Assembly: GCF_902833145.1 (NCBI RefSeq)
Contig: NZ_CADFEN010000011.1
Span: forward strand, 186,001 to 250,000
DNA length: 64,000 bases
Reading direction: 5' to 3'
Source: Burkholderia sp. BCC0506
GTDB lineage: Bacteria > Pseudomonadota > Gammaproteobacteria > Burkholderiales > Burkholderiaceae
The notes beneath the pieces are model-generated. The model worked only from the letters and a program-made list of their open reading frames with translations, was not told the DNA's origin and searched no databases. This document shows, piece by piece, positions 56,263 to 64,000 of this stretch. The position numbers and the translations under genes were made by a program. Position 1 is the first letter of the stretch. Every line of letters starts with the position of its first letter.

Positions 56263-57768
56263 ATGAAACACCCCAGCGAGCGCCCGGCCGGCCAGGCCGG
56301 CGGCGCGGACGCCGTTCATGCCGACCCCGATGCGATGTTCGCGTCGCACGAAGCCGGCTATGCGAAGCAGTTGAAGCCGCGGCACGTGCAGATGATCGCG
56401 ATGGGCGGGGCGATCGGCACCGGCCTCTTTCTCGGCGCGGGCGGCCGCCTGCAAAGCGCGGGGCCGGCGCTCGCGCTCGTGTATCTGGTGTGCGGCGTGT
56501 TCGCGTTCCTGATCATGCGCGCGCTCGGCGAACTCGTGATGCACCGGCCGACCAGCGGCAGCTTCGTGTCGTACGCGCGGGAGTTCATGGGCGAGCGCGC
56601 ATCGTTCGTCGCGGGCTGGATGTACTACCTGAACTGGGCGACGACCGGCATCGTCGACATCACCGCGGTCGCGATCTACATGAAGTACTGGGCCGTGTTC
56701 ACCGACGTGCCGCAATGGGTGTTCGCGCTCGGCGCGCTCGGAATCGTGTCGGTGATGAACATGATCGGCGTGAAGGTGTTCGGCGAGATGGAGTTCTGGT
56801 TCTCGCTCGTCAAGGTCGGCACGCTCGCGGTGTTTCTCGCGGTGGGCGCCGTGTTTCTCGCGAGCGGCCATCCGGTCGCGGGGCAGATGACGGGGCTGCA
56901 TCTCGTCGCGGATCACGGCGGGATCTTCCCGCACGGGATCCTGCCGGCCGTGCTGATCGTGCAGGGCGTCGTGTTCGCGTATGCGAGCATCGAGCTCGTC
57001 GGCGTCGCGGCGGGCGAGACGGCCGACGCGCGCAAGGTGCTGCCGAAGGCGATCAACAGCGTGATGTGGCGCATCGCGCTGTTCTATGTCGGCTCGGTCG
57101 TGCTGCTGACGCTGCTGCTGCCGTGGACCGCGTACAGCGCGCACGAAAGCCCGTTCGTCACGTTCTTCAGCAAGCTCGGCGTGCCTTACGTCGGCACCGT
57201 GATGAACGTCGTGGTGCTGACGGCCGCGCTGTCGAGCCTGAACTCCGGCCTTTATTCGACGGGGCGCGTGCTGCGCTCGCTCGCGATGGGCGGCTCGGCG
57301 CCGCGCTTCGTGTCGCGGATGAACGCGCGCGGCGTGCCGTACGGCGGAATCCTGATCACGGTCGCGATCAACGCGATCGGCGTGCCGCTGAACTACATCG
57401 TGCCGGCGCAGGCGTTCGAGATCGTGCTGAACATGGCGTCGCTCGGGATCATCACGACGTGGGGCTTCATCGTGATGTGCCAGATCCTGTTCCGCCGCGC
57501 GGTCAATCGCGGCGAGATGAAGGCCGTGTCGTTCCGGATGCCCGGCGCGCCGTTCACGTCGTGGCTCACGCTCGCGTTCCTCGTCGGCGTGCTGGTGCTG
57601 ATGGCGTTCGACTATCCGGGCGGCACCTGGACCATCGCGACGATTCCGGTCGTCGTGCTCGCGCTGGTGATCGGCTGGAAGCTCGCGAAACGCGGCGCCG
57701 AGCGCGAGCGGGCGGCGGCGATGCCCGCATCCGTGCACGCCGTGGCGGATCCTGCGCGGAACGCGTGA
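56263..57768 (+). CDS. ansP: Amino-acid permease, AnsP-like (APC superfamily)
   Basis: 501 aa, 12 helices. [65 protein letters not shown] and the [16 protein letters not shown] motif are those of the amino-acid transporter group of AnsP, CycA and GabP. Asparagine or aspartate is the likeliest cargo because of aspA upstream and asparaginase nearby. The terminator at 57789 closes the unit. Confidence 0.88.
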   Translation: MKHPSERPAGQAGGADAVHADPDAMFASHEAGYAKQLKPRHVQMIAMGGAIGTGLFLGAGGRLQSAGPALALVYLVCGVFAFLIMRALGELVMHRPTSGSFVSYAREFMGERASFVAGWMYYLNWATTGIVDITAVAIYMKYWAVFTDVPQWVFALGALGIVSVMNMIGVKVFGEMEFWFSLVKVGTLAVFLAVGAVFLASGHPVAGQMTGLHLVADHGGIFPHGILPAVLIVQGVVFAYASIELVGVAAGETADARKVLPKAINSVMWRIALFYVGSVVLLTLLLPWTAYSAHESPFVTFFSKLGVPYVGTVMNVVVLTAALSSLNSGLYSTGRVLRSLAMGGSAPRFVSRMNARGVPYGGILITVAINAIGVPLNYIVPAQAFEIVLNMASLGIITTWGFIVMCQILFRRAVNRGEMKAVSFRMPGAPFTSWLTLAFLVGVLVLMAFDYPGGTWTIATIPVVVLALVIGWKLAKRGAERERAAAMPASVHAVADPARNA

Positions 57769-57788
57769 CGAGCGCGTAACGTCATGCG

Positions 57789-57836
57789 CCGGGGGCGCCG
57801 GTCCGTTCGCGGGCTGGCGCCCCCGGTGCGTTCGGT
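57789..57836 (+). terminator. Terminator after aspA-ansP
   Basis: CCGGGGGCGCC (57789-57799) pairs exactly with GGCGCCCCCGG (57816-57826), followed by TGCGTTCGGTTC. It lies 20 bases after the permease stop and may also serve the convergent hydrolase gene. Confidence 0.65.
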
Positions 57837-57847
57837 TCGAATTCAGT

Positions 57848-58537
57848 TCAAATTCGGTTCAATCCGGCGCGCTCGCCGACCCATCGGCCGAAATCGCCGG
57901 CCATCTCCGCGGTCAGCTCGTGACCGGCCGCATACAGCCGCGTGTCATGTGCGACGCCGAGCGCCGTCAGCTTCGCGTCGGCCGTGTCGGCCCACGCGAC
58001 GGGCAACTTGTCGTCGAAGCGGCCGTGCATCACGAGCGCGTGCAGCGTGCTCAATGCATCGCGCGGCGCGATCAGCGGATCGATTTCCGGCAGGATGCGG
58101 CCGCACAGCACCGCGAATGCGGAGATGTCGCCCGGCGACGTCAGGCCGACGCTCGCGCTCATGATGCCGCCCTGGCTGAAGCCGGCGATCACGGTCGGCA
58201 ACGCGGAGGCCGCGCCATCCTGCTTGCGCAGCGCATGCAGCAGCGTGATCAGTTGCACGCGGCTCTTGTCCGCCCGCGCCGCATCGATTTCAGGGCCGTT
58301 CGGGCCGAAACGCACCGGAAACCACGCATGCTGATTCGGCCCGAACGTGAGCGGCCCGCGCAGGAACGCGATTTCGATACGTGGATCGATCGCGTCGGCC
58401 ACGTTCAGCAGGTTGGTCTCGTTGCCGCCGACGCCATGCAGCAGCAACAGGCGGGCGGCGGGGCGGCCGGTGGCCGGGCGCAACCGGTACTGGAGGCCGG
58501 ATCCGGAGTCGGTGGTCAGCGGCAGGACGTCGGTCAT
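57848..58537 (-). CDS. Alpha/beta hydrolase, phospholipase/carboxylesterase family
   Basis: 229 aa. LLLLHGVGGNETNLL near residue 30 (oxyanion region), nucleophile Ser in AGFSQGGIMS, acid Asp in HGRFDDKLPV and His in AAGHELT make the triad. Resembles YpfH/EstB small carboxylesterases that act on short acyl esters. Cytosolic. Stands alone between convergent ansP and the VapBC genes. Confidence 0.9.
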   Translation of the reverse strand: MTDVLPLTTDSGSGLQYRLRPATGRPAARLLLLHGVGGNETNLLNVADAIDPRIEIAFLRGPLTFGPNQHAWFPVRFGPNGPEIDAARADKSRVQLITLLHALRKQDGAASALPTVIAGFSQGGIMSASVGLTSPGDISAFAVLCGRILPEIDPLIAPRDALSTLHALVMHGRFDDKLPVAWADTADAKLTALGVAHDTRLYAAGHELTAEMAGDFGRWVGERAGLNRI

Positions 58538-58759
58538 TGCAGGGGTCCGAAAGGGGAGCGATGCGACAGTCTAGAGCGGGCGGATCGGCAGGGGAATCGC
58601 CGGGGCGGGATTGATTGTTTCGTGACGGGAACGAATCGGGCACGGTCCGGTACGGGAACGCTCGCGATGTCGCGCGCCCATGCGTGGATGGACCGTCCGG
58701 ATAGATGCCGACTACAGGCCGATCGGACGACTCGTCATTCTCATGTGCAGTTAATAAAA

Positions 58760-58779
58760 TAGATACATTCTGTAGATAC
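58760..58779. promoter_or_regulatory. Direct repeats TAGATAC upstream of vapB
   Basis: TAGATAC occurs twice (58760-58766 and 58773-58779), 13 bases apart, 15-34 bases before the antitoxin start, in an AT-rich patch with TAATAAAAT. A likely place for autoregulation by the VapBC complex, by analogy with other vapBC operons. Confidence 0.4.
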
Positions 58780-58793
58780 GTGAGGGCGGAAAG

Positions 58794-59036
58794 ATGGATA
58801 CTGCAAAGCTCTTCAAGCATGGCGGCTCGCAGGCTGTCCGGTTGCCGAAAGATTTCCGCTTCGATACGGCCGAGGTCCGCATCCGTCGCCACGGGGCGGC
58901 CGTCATTCTCGAGCCGATGCCGCAAGACTGGGCCTGGCTGGCACCGCTGATCGGCCCGGTCGACGCCGATTTCGAGGCTGCCGCGACCACGCAGCCGGCC
59001 GCTCAGGAGCGCTCGGGTCTGGACGTGTTCGAATGA
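58794..59036 (+). CDS. vapB: VapB-type antitoxin (AbrB/SpoVT fold)
   Basis: 80 aa; GAGGGCGG upstream of the ATG. Swapped-hairpin DNA-binding N terminus DTAKLFKHGGSQAVRLPKDFRF, then VRIRRHGAAVILEPM, and a flexible C-terminal tail (DADFEAAATTQ ... LDVFE) that should bind and block the toxin. Starts four bases before the end overlap with vapC (ATGA), so both are coupled. Confidence 0.88.
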   Translation: MDTAKLFKHGGSQAVRLPKDFRFDTAEVRIRRHGAAVILEPMPQDWAWLAPLIGPVDADFEAAATTQPAAQERSGLDVFE

Positions 59037-59440
59037 AGTTCCTGCTGGATACCAACGCGGTGATCGCCATTCTCAAAGGCGAGCCGGCGATGCTGGCCCG
59101 GTTGCATGCCTGGCAGCCGGCCGATTTCGGGATCCCTGCGATCGTCGCGCATGAGCTTTGTTACGGCGCGTACAAGAGCCAGCGAGCGGCCGCGAACGTC
59201 GCGCGGGTCGAGGCGCTGCAATTCGAGGTCGTATCGTTCGACACCGAGGATGCCCGGCATGCGGGCGAAATCCGGGCGCACCTGATCGCGGCCGGCACGC
59301 CGATCGGCCCTTGCGACGCATTGATCGCAGGGCAGGCGCGTGCCCGGCAGCTGGTGCTCGTCACGCACGACGTCCGCGAATTCGAGCGTGTGCCGGGGTT
59401 GCAATTCGAAGACTGGCTTGCCGAACCGAGCGCGGGCTGA
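59033..59440 (+). CDS. vapC: VapC-type PIN-domain toxin ribonuclease
   Basis: 135 aa. PIN acidic residues: Asp in LLDTNAVI (residue 6), Glu in VAHELCYGAY, Asp in GPCDALIAGQA and Asp in VTHDVREF. Mg-dependent RNase that stops translation, often by cutting tRNA or rRNA. Start overlaps the antitoxin stop. Size and layout are ordinary for VapC. Confidence 0.9.
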   Translation: MKFLLDTNAVIAILKGEPAMLARLHAWQPADFGIPAIVAHELCYGAYKSQRAAANVARVEALQFEVVSFDTEDARHAGEIRAHLIAAGTPIGPCDALIAGQARARQLVLVTHDVREFERVPGLQFEDWLAEPSAG

Positions 59441-59840
59441 ACGGCAGGTCGTGCAGGGTCGGTATTCACGAAGCGGCCGGGCAAACACCGCATCGATCAT
59501 GAAAAGATGCCAAAACAAATCCCCTCGTCGATAATGCGCAAACGTTTTACCGGCATTCAATAAAACGGATTTTGCGGACATGAATAAAACAATGAATATC
59601 CGCTATTCCGGCGATTCGGCGAGTACCGCTGCCTTACTGGGCATGGCGGCCGGAAGTTAACGGCAAATCCGCAAAAAACTTTAGGATTTTCCCCTCGCAA
59701 TTATTCATTTCATTTTCCTCAATGACCGATTGATTTTCGGTCATCGGACCGTCATACAGCATCCCCGATAATTCGGCGCTCACATTCTTTCAATAGACCA
59801 AAGGGCGATCGAACCCGGATCGCTGCGGGGAGCTGTACTC
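59441..59840. other. AT-rich intergenic region upstream of the chemosensory-like cluster
   Basis: 400 bases, clearly AT-richer than surroundings, with several A/T runs (about 59500-59600, 59670-59720). Probably the promoter region of the downstream operon, whose first gene has GGGGAG before its ATG. A 26-codon ORF at 59580-59660 has no good ribosome-binding site and is not called. Confidence 0.55.
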
Positions 59841-62228
59841 ATGACCATCCGTCATCGCATTACGCTGCTAGTCGTCCTGACGTTCTTCGCGCTGTCCGCG
59901 ATCGGCATCTATGCCGTGTACCAGACGCGCAAGAGCGCGTCCGAGGTGCGTCAGGTCACCCAGGGAATCGTGCCGAGCGCGCTGGCGTCGGCCGATCTCG
60001 TCGCCGATGTGAAGAACATCCAGATCGCGACGATGACGCTCGTCTACGCACCCGACGCGAACACCGCCGCACAGGCGCGCGACGAACTGAAGGCGAAGCA
60101 GGCCGCACTGCGCGCCGCACTCGACGCGCAGGCGAAGTCGGCGGTCGGCCAGGCGCAGGTCGGGCTCGTCTCGCAGGCGAAGGAGAGCGCCGCGAACTAT
60201 TTCGCGGCCATCGACGACACCGTGAAGATGAAGGCGGACGGCAAGACCGAGATGGCGCAGGCCTACCTGTTCGCGAATGTCGCGCAGTATCGCGACGAAC
60301 TCGAAAGCATCGTCGACACGCTGCGCGTCGAGAAGAACCGCCAGAAGGACGACGCGATCGGCGCGCTGAACGGGATGCTCGCGACCACGGCGACCGCGAT
60401 CGCGGGCGTCGCCGGCACGGTGATCGTGCTGCTGACCGCGCTCGGCCTCGTGCTGTATCGCCAGATCACGCGCCCGCTGATCGGGATGCAGACGGCGATG
60501 AGCGAGATCGCGACGAGCCAGGATTTCACGCGACGCGTGCCGGTGGGCCGGATGGACGAAATCGGCCATTCGATCGTCGCGTTCAACGGGATGATCGAGA
60601 AGATCCAGGAGAACGCCGCGCAACTGAAGCAGAAGACGGCCGACATCCAGGCGATGCTGCAGAACATGCAGCAGGGCATCCTGACCGTCGTCGAGGGCGG
60701 CGTCGTGCATGCGGAGTACTCGGCGTACCTCGAAACCATCTTCGAGACGAACGACATCGCCGGCCGCGACCTGATGGCGCTCGTGTTCGACGATTCGGCG
60801 ATCGGCGCCGATGCGCGCTCGCAGGTCGATGCGGCCGTGCACGCGTGCCTCGGCGAGGACAGCATGAACTTCGAATTCAACGAACACCTGCTCGTCAACG
60901 AAGTCGCGAAGCGGATGCCGGACGGTCGCGAGAAATGGCTCGACCTGAGCTGGTCGGCGATCACCGACGAGACCGATACGGTCGTGCGCCTGATGCTGTG
61001 CGTGCGCGACGTGACCGAGATCCGCGAGCTGACCGCGCAGGCCGGCGAACAGCAGCGGCGCCTCGAGATGATCGGCGAGATCCTGTCGATCAGCCAGGAC
61101 AAGTTCCACGATTTCGTGCACAGCGCGAAGGGTTTCCTCAGCGAGAACGAGCGGATGATCCGCCAGCACGAGCGCGCCGATCACTCGATCGTCGCGGCGC
61201 TGTTCCGCAACATGCACACGATCAAGGGCAATGCGCGCACGTACAGCCTCCAGCATCTGACGAACATCGTCCACGAAGCGGAGCAGGCGTACGAATCGCT
61301 GCGCTGCGCGGACAGCGGCCCCGAGTGGAACCGCGACGCGCTGATGGAGGATCTGGCGCGCGTACGCGAAGCCGTCGACCACTACGCGACGATCAACGCG
61401 GTGACGCTCGGCCGCAGCGGCGAGCCGGCGCCGGATGGCGCCGATTTCCTGATGGTCGAGCGTGCGCACATCAGCGAGAGCCTGCGCGTGCTCGACGGCG
61501 CCGATCCGGCGAACGCGTCCGACTGGCACGCGGCGCGCGATGCCGTGCGGCGCATGCTGAGCCAGCTCGGCACGCAAGGCATCGGCGACGTGCTCGGCGG
61601 CGTGATCGAGTCGCTGCCGTCGCTCGCGGCCGAGCTCGGCAAGCCGGCGCCCGTCGTGCATATCGACAGCCACGGCCAGCGCGTGCGCAGCGAGATCGTC
61701 GCGACGCTGAAGAACGTGTTCATGCACCTGCTGCGCAATGCGATCGACCACGGGATCGAATCGTCCGACGAGCGGCGCGCGTCCGGCAAGGCCGCGTCCG
61801 GCACGATCGACATCGCGGTCGGCGTCGGCGGCGGCGAGCTGTGGTTCGTGCTCGGCGACGACGGCCGCGGCCTCGCGCTCGACCGGATTCGCGGCATCGC
61901 GCGCGAGCGCGGCTGGATCGATGCCGACGGCGAAGCGGCGCTGTCCGACGAGGAGGTCGCCGAGCTGATCTTCCGGCCCGGCTTCTCGACCGCGCAGACG
62001 GTGACCGAAGTATCGGGGCGCGGCGTCGGCATGGACGCGGTGCGCAATTTCCTGAAGCGCGACGGCGGCGATATCGCGCTGCGTTTCACCGACGATCGCG
62101 TCGGGGCGCCGTATCGCACGTTCGAGACGATCGTGTCGCTGCCGGCACGCTTCGCGGCGGATGGTGCCGCGCATGGCGCGGGGCCCGCGCAGCGGGCGCG
62201 CGTCGCGGATATCGGCGCGGCGGAGTGA
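59841..62228 (+). CDS. Membrane sensor kinase-like protein: 4HB-HAMP-PAS-Hpt-HATPase
   Basis: 795 aa. TM1 8-28, periplasmic four-helix bundle 29-182, TM2 183-206, HAMP 207-259, PAS-like region 265-395, Hpt domain 410-525 with phospho-His H459 in FRNMHTIKGNARTY, then HATPase_c 600-770 with N box LLRNAIDHGIE (N633), GDDGRGL (D673) and GRGVGMDAV (726-733). The order after HAMP is CheA-like, but the P2 and CheW-like P5 domains are missing and the sensor part is fused on. Should phosphorylate H459 in response to a periplasmic or membrane signal. Confidence 0.85.
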   Translation: MTIRHRITLLVVLTFFALSAIGIYAVYQTRKSASEVRQVTQGIVPSALASADLVADVKNIQIATMTLVYAPDANTAAQARDELKAKQAALRAALDAQAKSAVGQAQVGLVSQAKESAANYFAAIDDTVKMKADGKTEMAQAYLFANVAQYRDELESIVDTLRVEKNRQKDDAIGALNGMLATTATAIAGVAGTVIVLLTALGLVLYRQITRPLIGMQTAMSEIATSQDFTRRVPVGRMDEIGHSIVAFNGMIEKIQENAAQLKQKTADIQAMLQNMQQGILTVVEGGVVHAEYSAYLETIFETNDIAGRDLMALVFDDSAIGADARSQVDAAVHACLGEDSMNFEFNEHLLVNEVAKRMPDGREKWLDLSWSAITDETDTVVRLMLCVRDVTEIRELTAQAGEQQRRLEMIGEILSISQDKFHDFVHSAKGFLSENERMIRQHERADHSIVAALFRNMHTIKGNARTYSLQHLTNIVHEAEQAYESLRCADSGPEWNRDALMEDLARVREAVDHYATINAVTLGRSGEPAPDGADFLMVERAHISESLRVLDGADPANASDWHAARDAVRRMLSQLGTQGIGDVLGGVIESLPSLAAELGKPAPVVHIDSHGQRVRSEIVATLKNVFMHLLRNAIDHGIESSDERRASGKAASGTIDIAVGVGGGELWFVLGDDGRGLALDRIRGIARERGWIDADGEAALSDEEVAELIFRPGFSTAQTVTEVSGRGVGMDAVRNFLKRDGGDIALRFTDDRVGAPYRTFETIVSLPARFAADGAAHGAGPAQRARVADIGAAE

Positions 62229-62232
62229 CGGC

Positions 62233-62979
62233 GTGATCGTGCAGGCTTGGATGATGCAGATGGCCGCCGCGCTGGCGGGCGGCGCGATCGTCGCGGTGGC
62301 GGCGGCGCTCGTGTTTCGTATGATGCGCATGCGGCTCGTCGCGTCGATGGCGCGCGACGCGCGGGCGTTGCGCGATGCGCTCCGCGCGGCCGAGGGGCGG
62401 GCGCAAGAGGCGGCGTCGGCGCATGCGGAAGCGGCCGACGCATGGGCGCAACGCGAGGCGCAGCTCGAGGAGACGCTGACACGCGAAGCTTCCGCGAACG
62501 GCGCGCAGCGCGATGCGTTGCAGGCGCTGTCGGCAGACCGTGCGGCGCTCGCGCAGCACGCGATGAAGATCGCCGACGAAGCCGCGCGCCTGCGCGGGCT
62601 CGCCGGCACGTTCGAGCGCTGGCACGAGCAGATGATCTCGCTGACCACGCAGAACCAGGACATGCGGACGAAGAACCAGGAACTGTCGGCGATCGTCGCG
62701 CACGTGTCGATCGTGTCGCTGAACGCGTCGATCGAGGCCGCGCGCGCGGGCGCGGCCGGGCGCGGCTTCTCGATCGTCGCGAGCGAGGTGCGCGGGCTGG
62801 CCGCGCGCTCGCAGCAACTGTCGAACAGCTATCGCGACAGCCTGAACCGCAACGATCTCGTGACGGCCGCGACGTTCCAGGACATCCAGGCCGGCGGCAA
62901 GATGATCACGGCCGCGCTCGCGACCGTCGAGACGCTGGCCGGGCAACTGCACGCGCGGATCGAAGGAGAGGCCGCGTGA
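62233..62979 (+). CDS. Membrane-anchored protein with the tip of a chemoreceptor signalling domain
   Basis: 248 aa from a GTG (GGAG seven bases upstream). One N-terminal helix (9-29) anchors it, then a long coiled coil (38-125, Ala/Glu/Arg-rich), then residues 155-191 resemble the MCP hairpin tip: VSIVSLNASIEAARAGAAGRGFSIVASEVRGLAARS, close to the receptor core that contacts CheA/CheW. Methylation helices, HAMP and sensor domain are absent. Four bases behind the kinase-like gene, so part of the same operon. Confidence 0.8.
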   Translation: MIVQAWMMQMAAALAGGAIVAVAAALVFRMMRMRLVASMARDARALRDALRAAEGRAQEAASAHAEAADAWAQREAQLEETLTREASANGAQRDALQALSADRAALAQHAMKIADEAARLRGLAGTFERWHEQMISLTTQNQDMRTKNQELSAIVAHVSIVSLNASIEAARAGAAGRGFSIVASEVRGLAARSQQLSNSYRDSLNRNDLVTAATFQDIQAGGKMITAALATVETLAGQLHARIEGEAA

Positions 62980-63557
62980 TCAGTGCGCAGGCGAGGGCCG
63001 GTTTCGAACGGATATTCTTCGATGCGGCGCGCACGCGGCTCGCCGCCGGCGGCGCGTGCGACATCCGGCCGGCCGCCGGTCACGAACCCGATGCGCCCGA
63101 GCGGGCGCACGCGCAGTCGCGATGGAAGCCGAAGGTGCCCGAGCATGTCGTGGCGCTGACGATCTCCGCGCTGCATTTCCGCCTGCTGCTCGCGCTGCGC
63201 TTCAGCGACGACGACGCGACACGCCGCCATTTCGCCGGCGCGACGGCAGGCACGGGCAGCCAGCGGCCGCTGACCGAAGCGTTCATGGAAGTGGCGAACC
63301 TGTGTTGCGGCGCGATCAACCAGGCGCTGACCGTGCCGTTTCCCGATCTGGGGATGTCGACGCCTTACCTGCTGAGCGGCGCGAGCATCGACTACATGCA
63401 CGCGCTCGCCCCCGATTACGTGGCCGCGTACGACCTGACGCTCGACGGCGACGTGCGGGTCGGCGCGACGCTGTGCGTGTGCGCGAACGCGCCGGTCGAT
63501 TTCCACGTGCCGGAAACGGCCACGGTGGAAGCCGGCGGCGAGCTCGAACTGTTCTGA
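62976..63557 (+). CDS. CheC/CheX-like protein, putative chemotaxis phosphatase
   Basis: 193 aa from a GTG overlapping the previous stop by four bases (GAAGGAG upstream). The region TEAFMEVANLCCGAINQAL followed by STPYLL fits the CheC/CheX/FliY pattern Glu-x2-Asn-x22-Pro: E105, N108 and P130, one residue shorter. Those residues hydrolyse CheY phosphate in CheX. The overall fold is probable, the activity unproven. No signal or membrane segment. Its presence next to a pseudo-receiver is notable. Confidence 0.65.
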   Translation: MISAQARAGFERIFFDAARTRLAAGGACDIRPAAGHEPDAPERAHAQSRWKPKVPEHVVALTISALHFRLLLALRFSDDDATRRHFAGATAGTGSQRPLTEAFMEVANLCCGAINQALTVPFPDLGMSTPYLLSGASIDYMHALAPDYVAAYDLTLDGDVRVGATLCVCANAPVDFHVPETATVEAGGELELF

Positions 63558-63579
63558 CCGACCATCAGGAATCCATCAG

Positions 63580-64000
63580 ATGACCGAAGACCAACCCGTC
63601 AGCAAGGTGCTCGTGCTCGACGACAGCCGCGTGCATGCCGATGCGATCAAGCGTTTCTGCGACGCGCACAACCTGGTCGGCCTGACCGTGCGGCGCGGCC
63701 GGCTGCTGAAGGTGCTGCGCTCGAACATCGATCTCGGCGCGATCCTGCTCGCCGAGGATTACGGCGGCTCGCCGGCCGAGAGCGCGATCATCGCGACGCA
63801 GATCGACGCGTTGCGCCCGGAGCTGCCGATCATCCTGCGCCGCGAATCGCTCGCGTCGCGCGACGGGCTGCCCGATGCGCTCGCGCGGGTCGCGTGCGCG
63901 GCCTACGTCGCCGACGACATGACGCCGCTCGAGCGCGCGATCGACGAATACCTGTTCGGCCGCGACTACCCGAACGCGCTGGTGCGCGGCATCTCGGAGA
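63580..64000 (+). CDS. Receiver-like protein, lacks phospho-acceptor Asp (truncated by window end)
   Basis: At least 140 aa; the start has CATCAGGA before it. Reads as a CheY-type fold (VSKVLVLDDSRVHADAIKRF, acidic pair D14-D15), but the beta-3 position that should hold the phospho-Asp is Ala (ILLAEDYGG), Thr87 of CheY corresponds to Arg and Lys109 to Asp. Thus probably not phosphorylated. The rest of the gene lies outside the window and may carry an output domain. Fourth gene of the operon, 22 bases after the CheX-like gene. Confidence 0.75.
   Translation, partial: MTEDQPVSKVLVLDDSRVHADAIKRFCDAHNLVGLTVRRGRLLKVLRSNIDLGAILLAEDYGGSPAESAIIATQIDALRPELPIILRRESLASRDGLPDALARVACAAYVADDMTPLERAIDEYLFGRDYPNALVRGISE

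Noticed and set aside
54694-57768. A 1024-residue fusion frame ending in the AnsP-like permease
   Set aside because: Only the last 501 codons are real; the front part is the wrong frame of aspA.
59580-59660. 26-codon ORF upstream of the kinase-like gene
   Set aside because: No good ribosome-binding site and no recognisable peptide.
59755-59780. CCCCGATAA resembling the -10 of a flagellar sigma-28 promoter before the chemosensory-like cluster
   Set aside because: No matching -35 TAAA-like element at the right distance.
1-64000. CRISPR arrays, tRNA or rRNA genes, insertion sequences
   Set aside because: Looked for regularly spaced repeats, cloverleaf-like segments and transposase motifs; none convincing.

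Overview
The window has the very GC-rich, codon-biased look of a Burkholderia chromosome, most likely the Burkholderia cepacia complex and probably a secondary replicon. The reasons are the many LysR regulators paired with small catabolic operons, Burkholderia-typical families (DUF2827, a DUF3005-like protein, a NinX/DUF2591-like protein), and the absence of rRNA, tRNA, ribosomal-protein or other core housekeeping genes. No insertion sequence, CRISPR array, tRNA or rRNA was found.

Layout. 1-4500: an EAL-domain gene of unusual composition, a DUF2827 protein, a DUF4019 secreted protein, then about 1.4 kb of atypical, lower-GC, mostly non-coding DNA with two small membrane-protein ORFs. 4500-10250: a Nudix hydrolase, an NCS2 nucleobase permease, the 3' relic of a short-chain dehydrogenase, a LysR/SDR divergent pair, and an ABM monooxygenase overlapping an iron-dependent alcohol dehydrogenase. 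10250-16740: an amino-acid decarboxylation block (SpeC-like ornithine decarboxylase divergent from an AdiA-like arginine decarboxylase, followed by a PotE-like antiporter), which would make and export polyamines and consume protons. 16740-29610: sulfonate/taurine-type sulfur scavenging, with one ABC operon (binding protein, two permeases, ATPase, two TauD-like dioxygenases), two further aliphatic-sulfonate-type binding proteins and an orphan DppA-like binding protein behind a structured leader. 29900-33500: a LysR regulator, an Asp/Glu/hydantoin racemase-family protein and an NCS1 permease, suggesting hydantoin or allantoin use.

33500-36350: small lipoproteins and secreted proteins of unknown role. 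36460-41460: mmsB-mmsA (valine degradation) with an MHS-family transporter and a LysR regulator. 41490-44070: a haloacid-dehalogenase-like protein, a YcaC-like isochorismatase-fold hydrolase and its divergent LysR. 44330-48740: cyclic-di-GMP signalling, namely a GAF-PAS-GGDEF-EAL protein facing a CheB-like methylesterase and a WspR-like diguanylate cyclase that lack the rest of a Wsp operon. 49200-52380: a small unknown gene and a DUF969-DUF979-DUF2891 operon. 52530-57770: an asparagine/aspartate module (Rhizobium-type asparaginase, LysR, aspartase, AnsP-like permease). 57850-59440: a carboxylesterase and a VapBC toxin-antitoxin pair.

The most unusual part is the 3' end (59841 to the window edge). 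Four tightly spaced genes encode a membrane histidine kinase with 4HB-HAMP-PAS-Hpt-HATPase order but no CheW-like domain, a membrane-anchored protein carrying only the tip of a chemoreceptor signalling hairpin, a CheC/CheX-like protein, and a receiver-fold protein that lacks the phospho-acceptor Asp. This looks like a chemotaxis-derived pathway rearranged into an unfamiliar form, and it is the best candidate here for an undescribed system.
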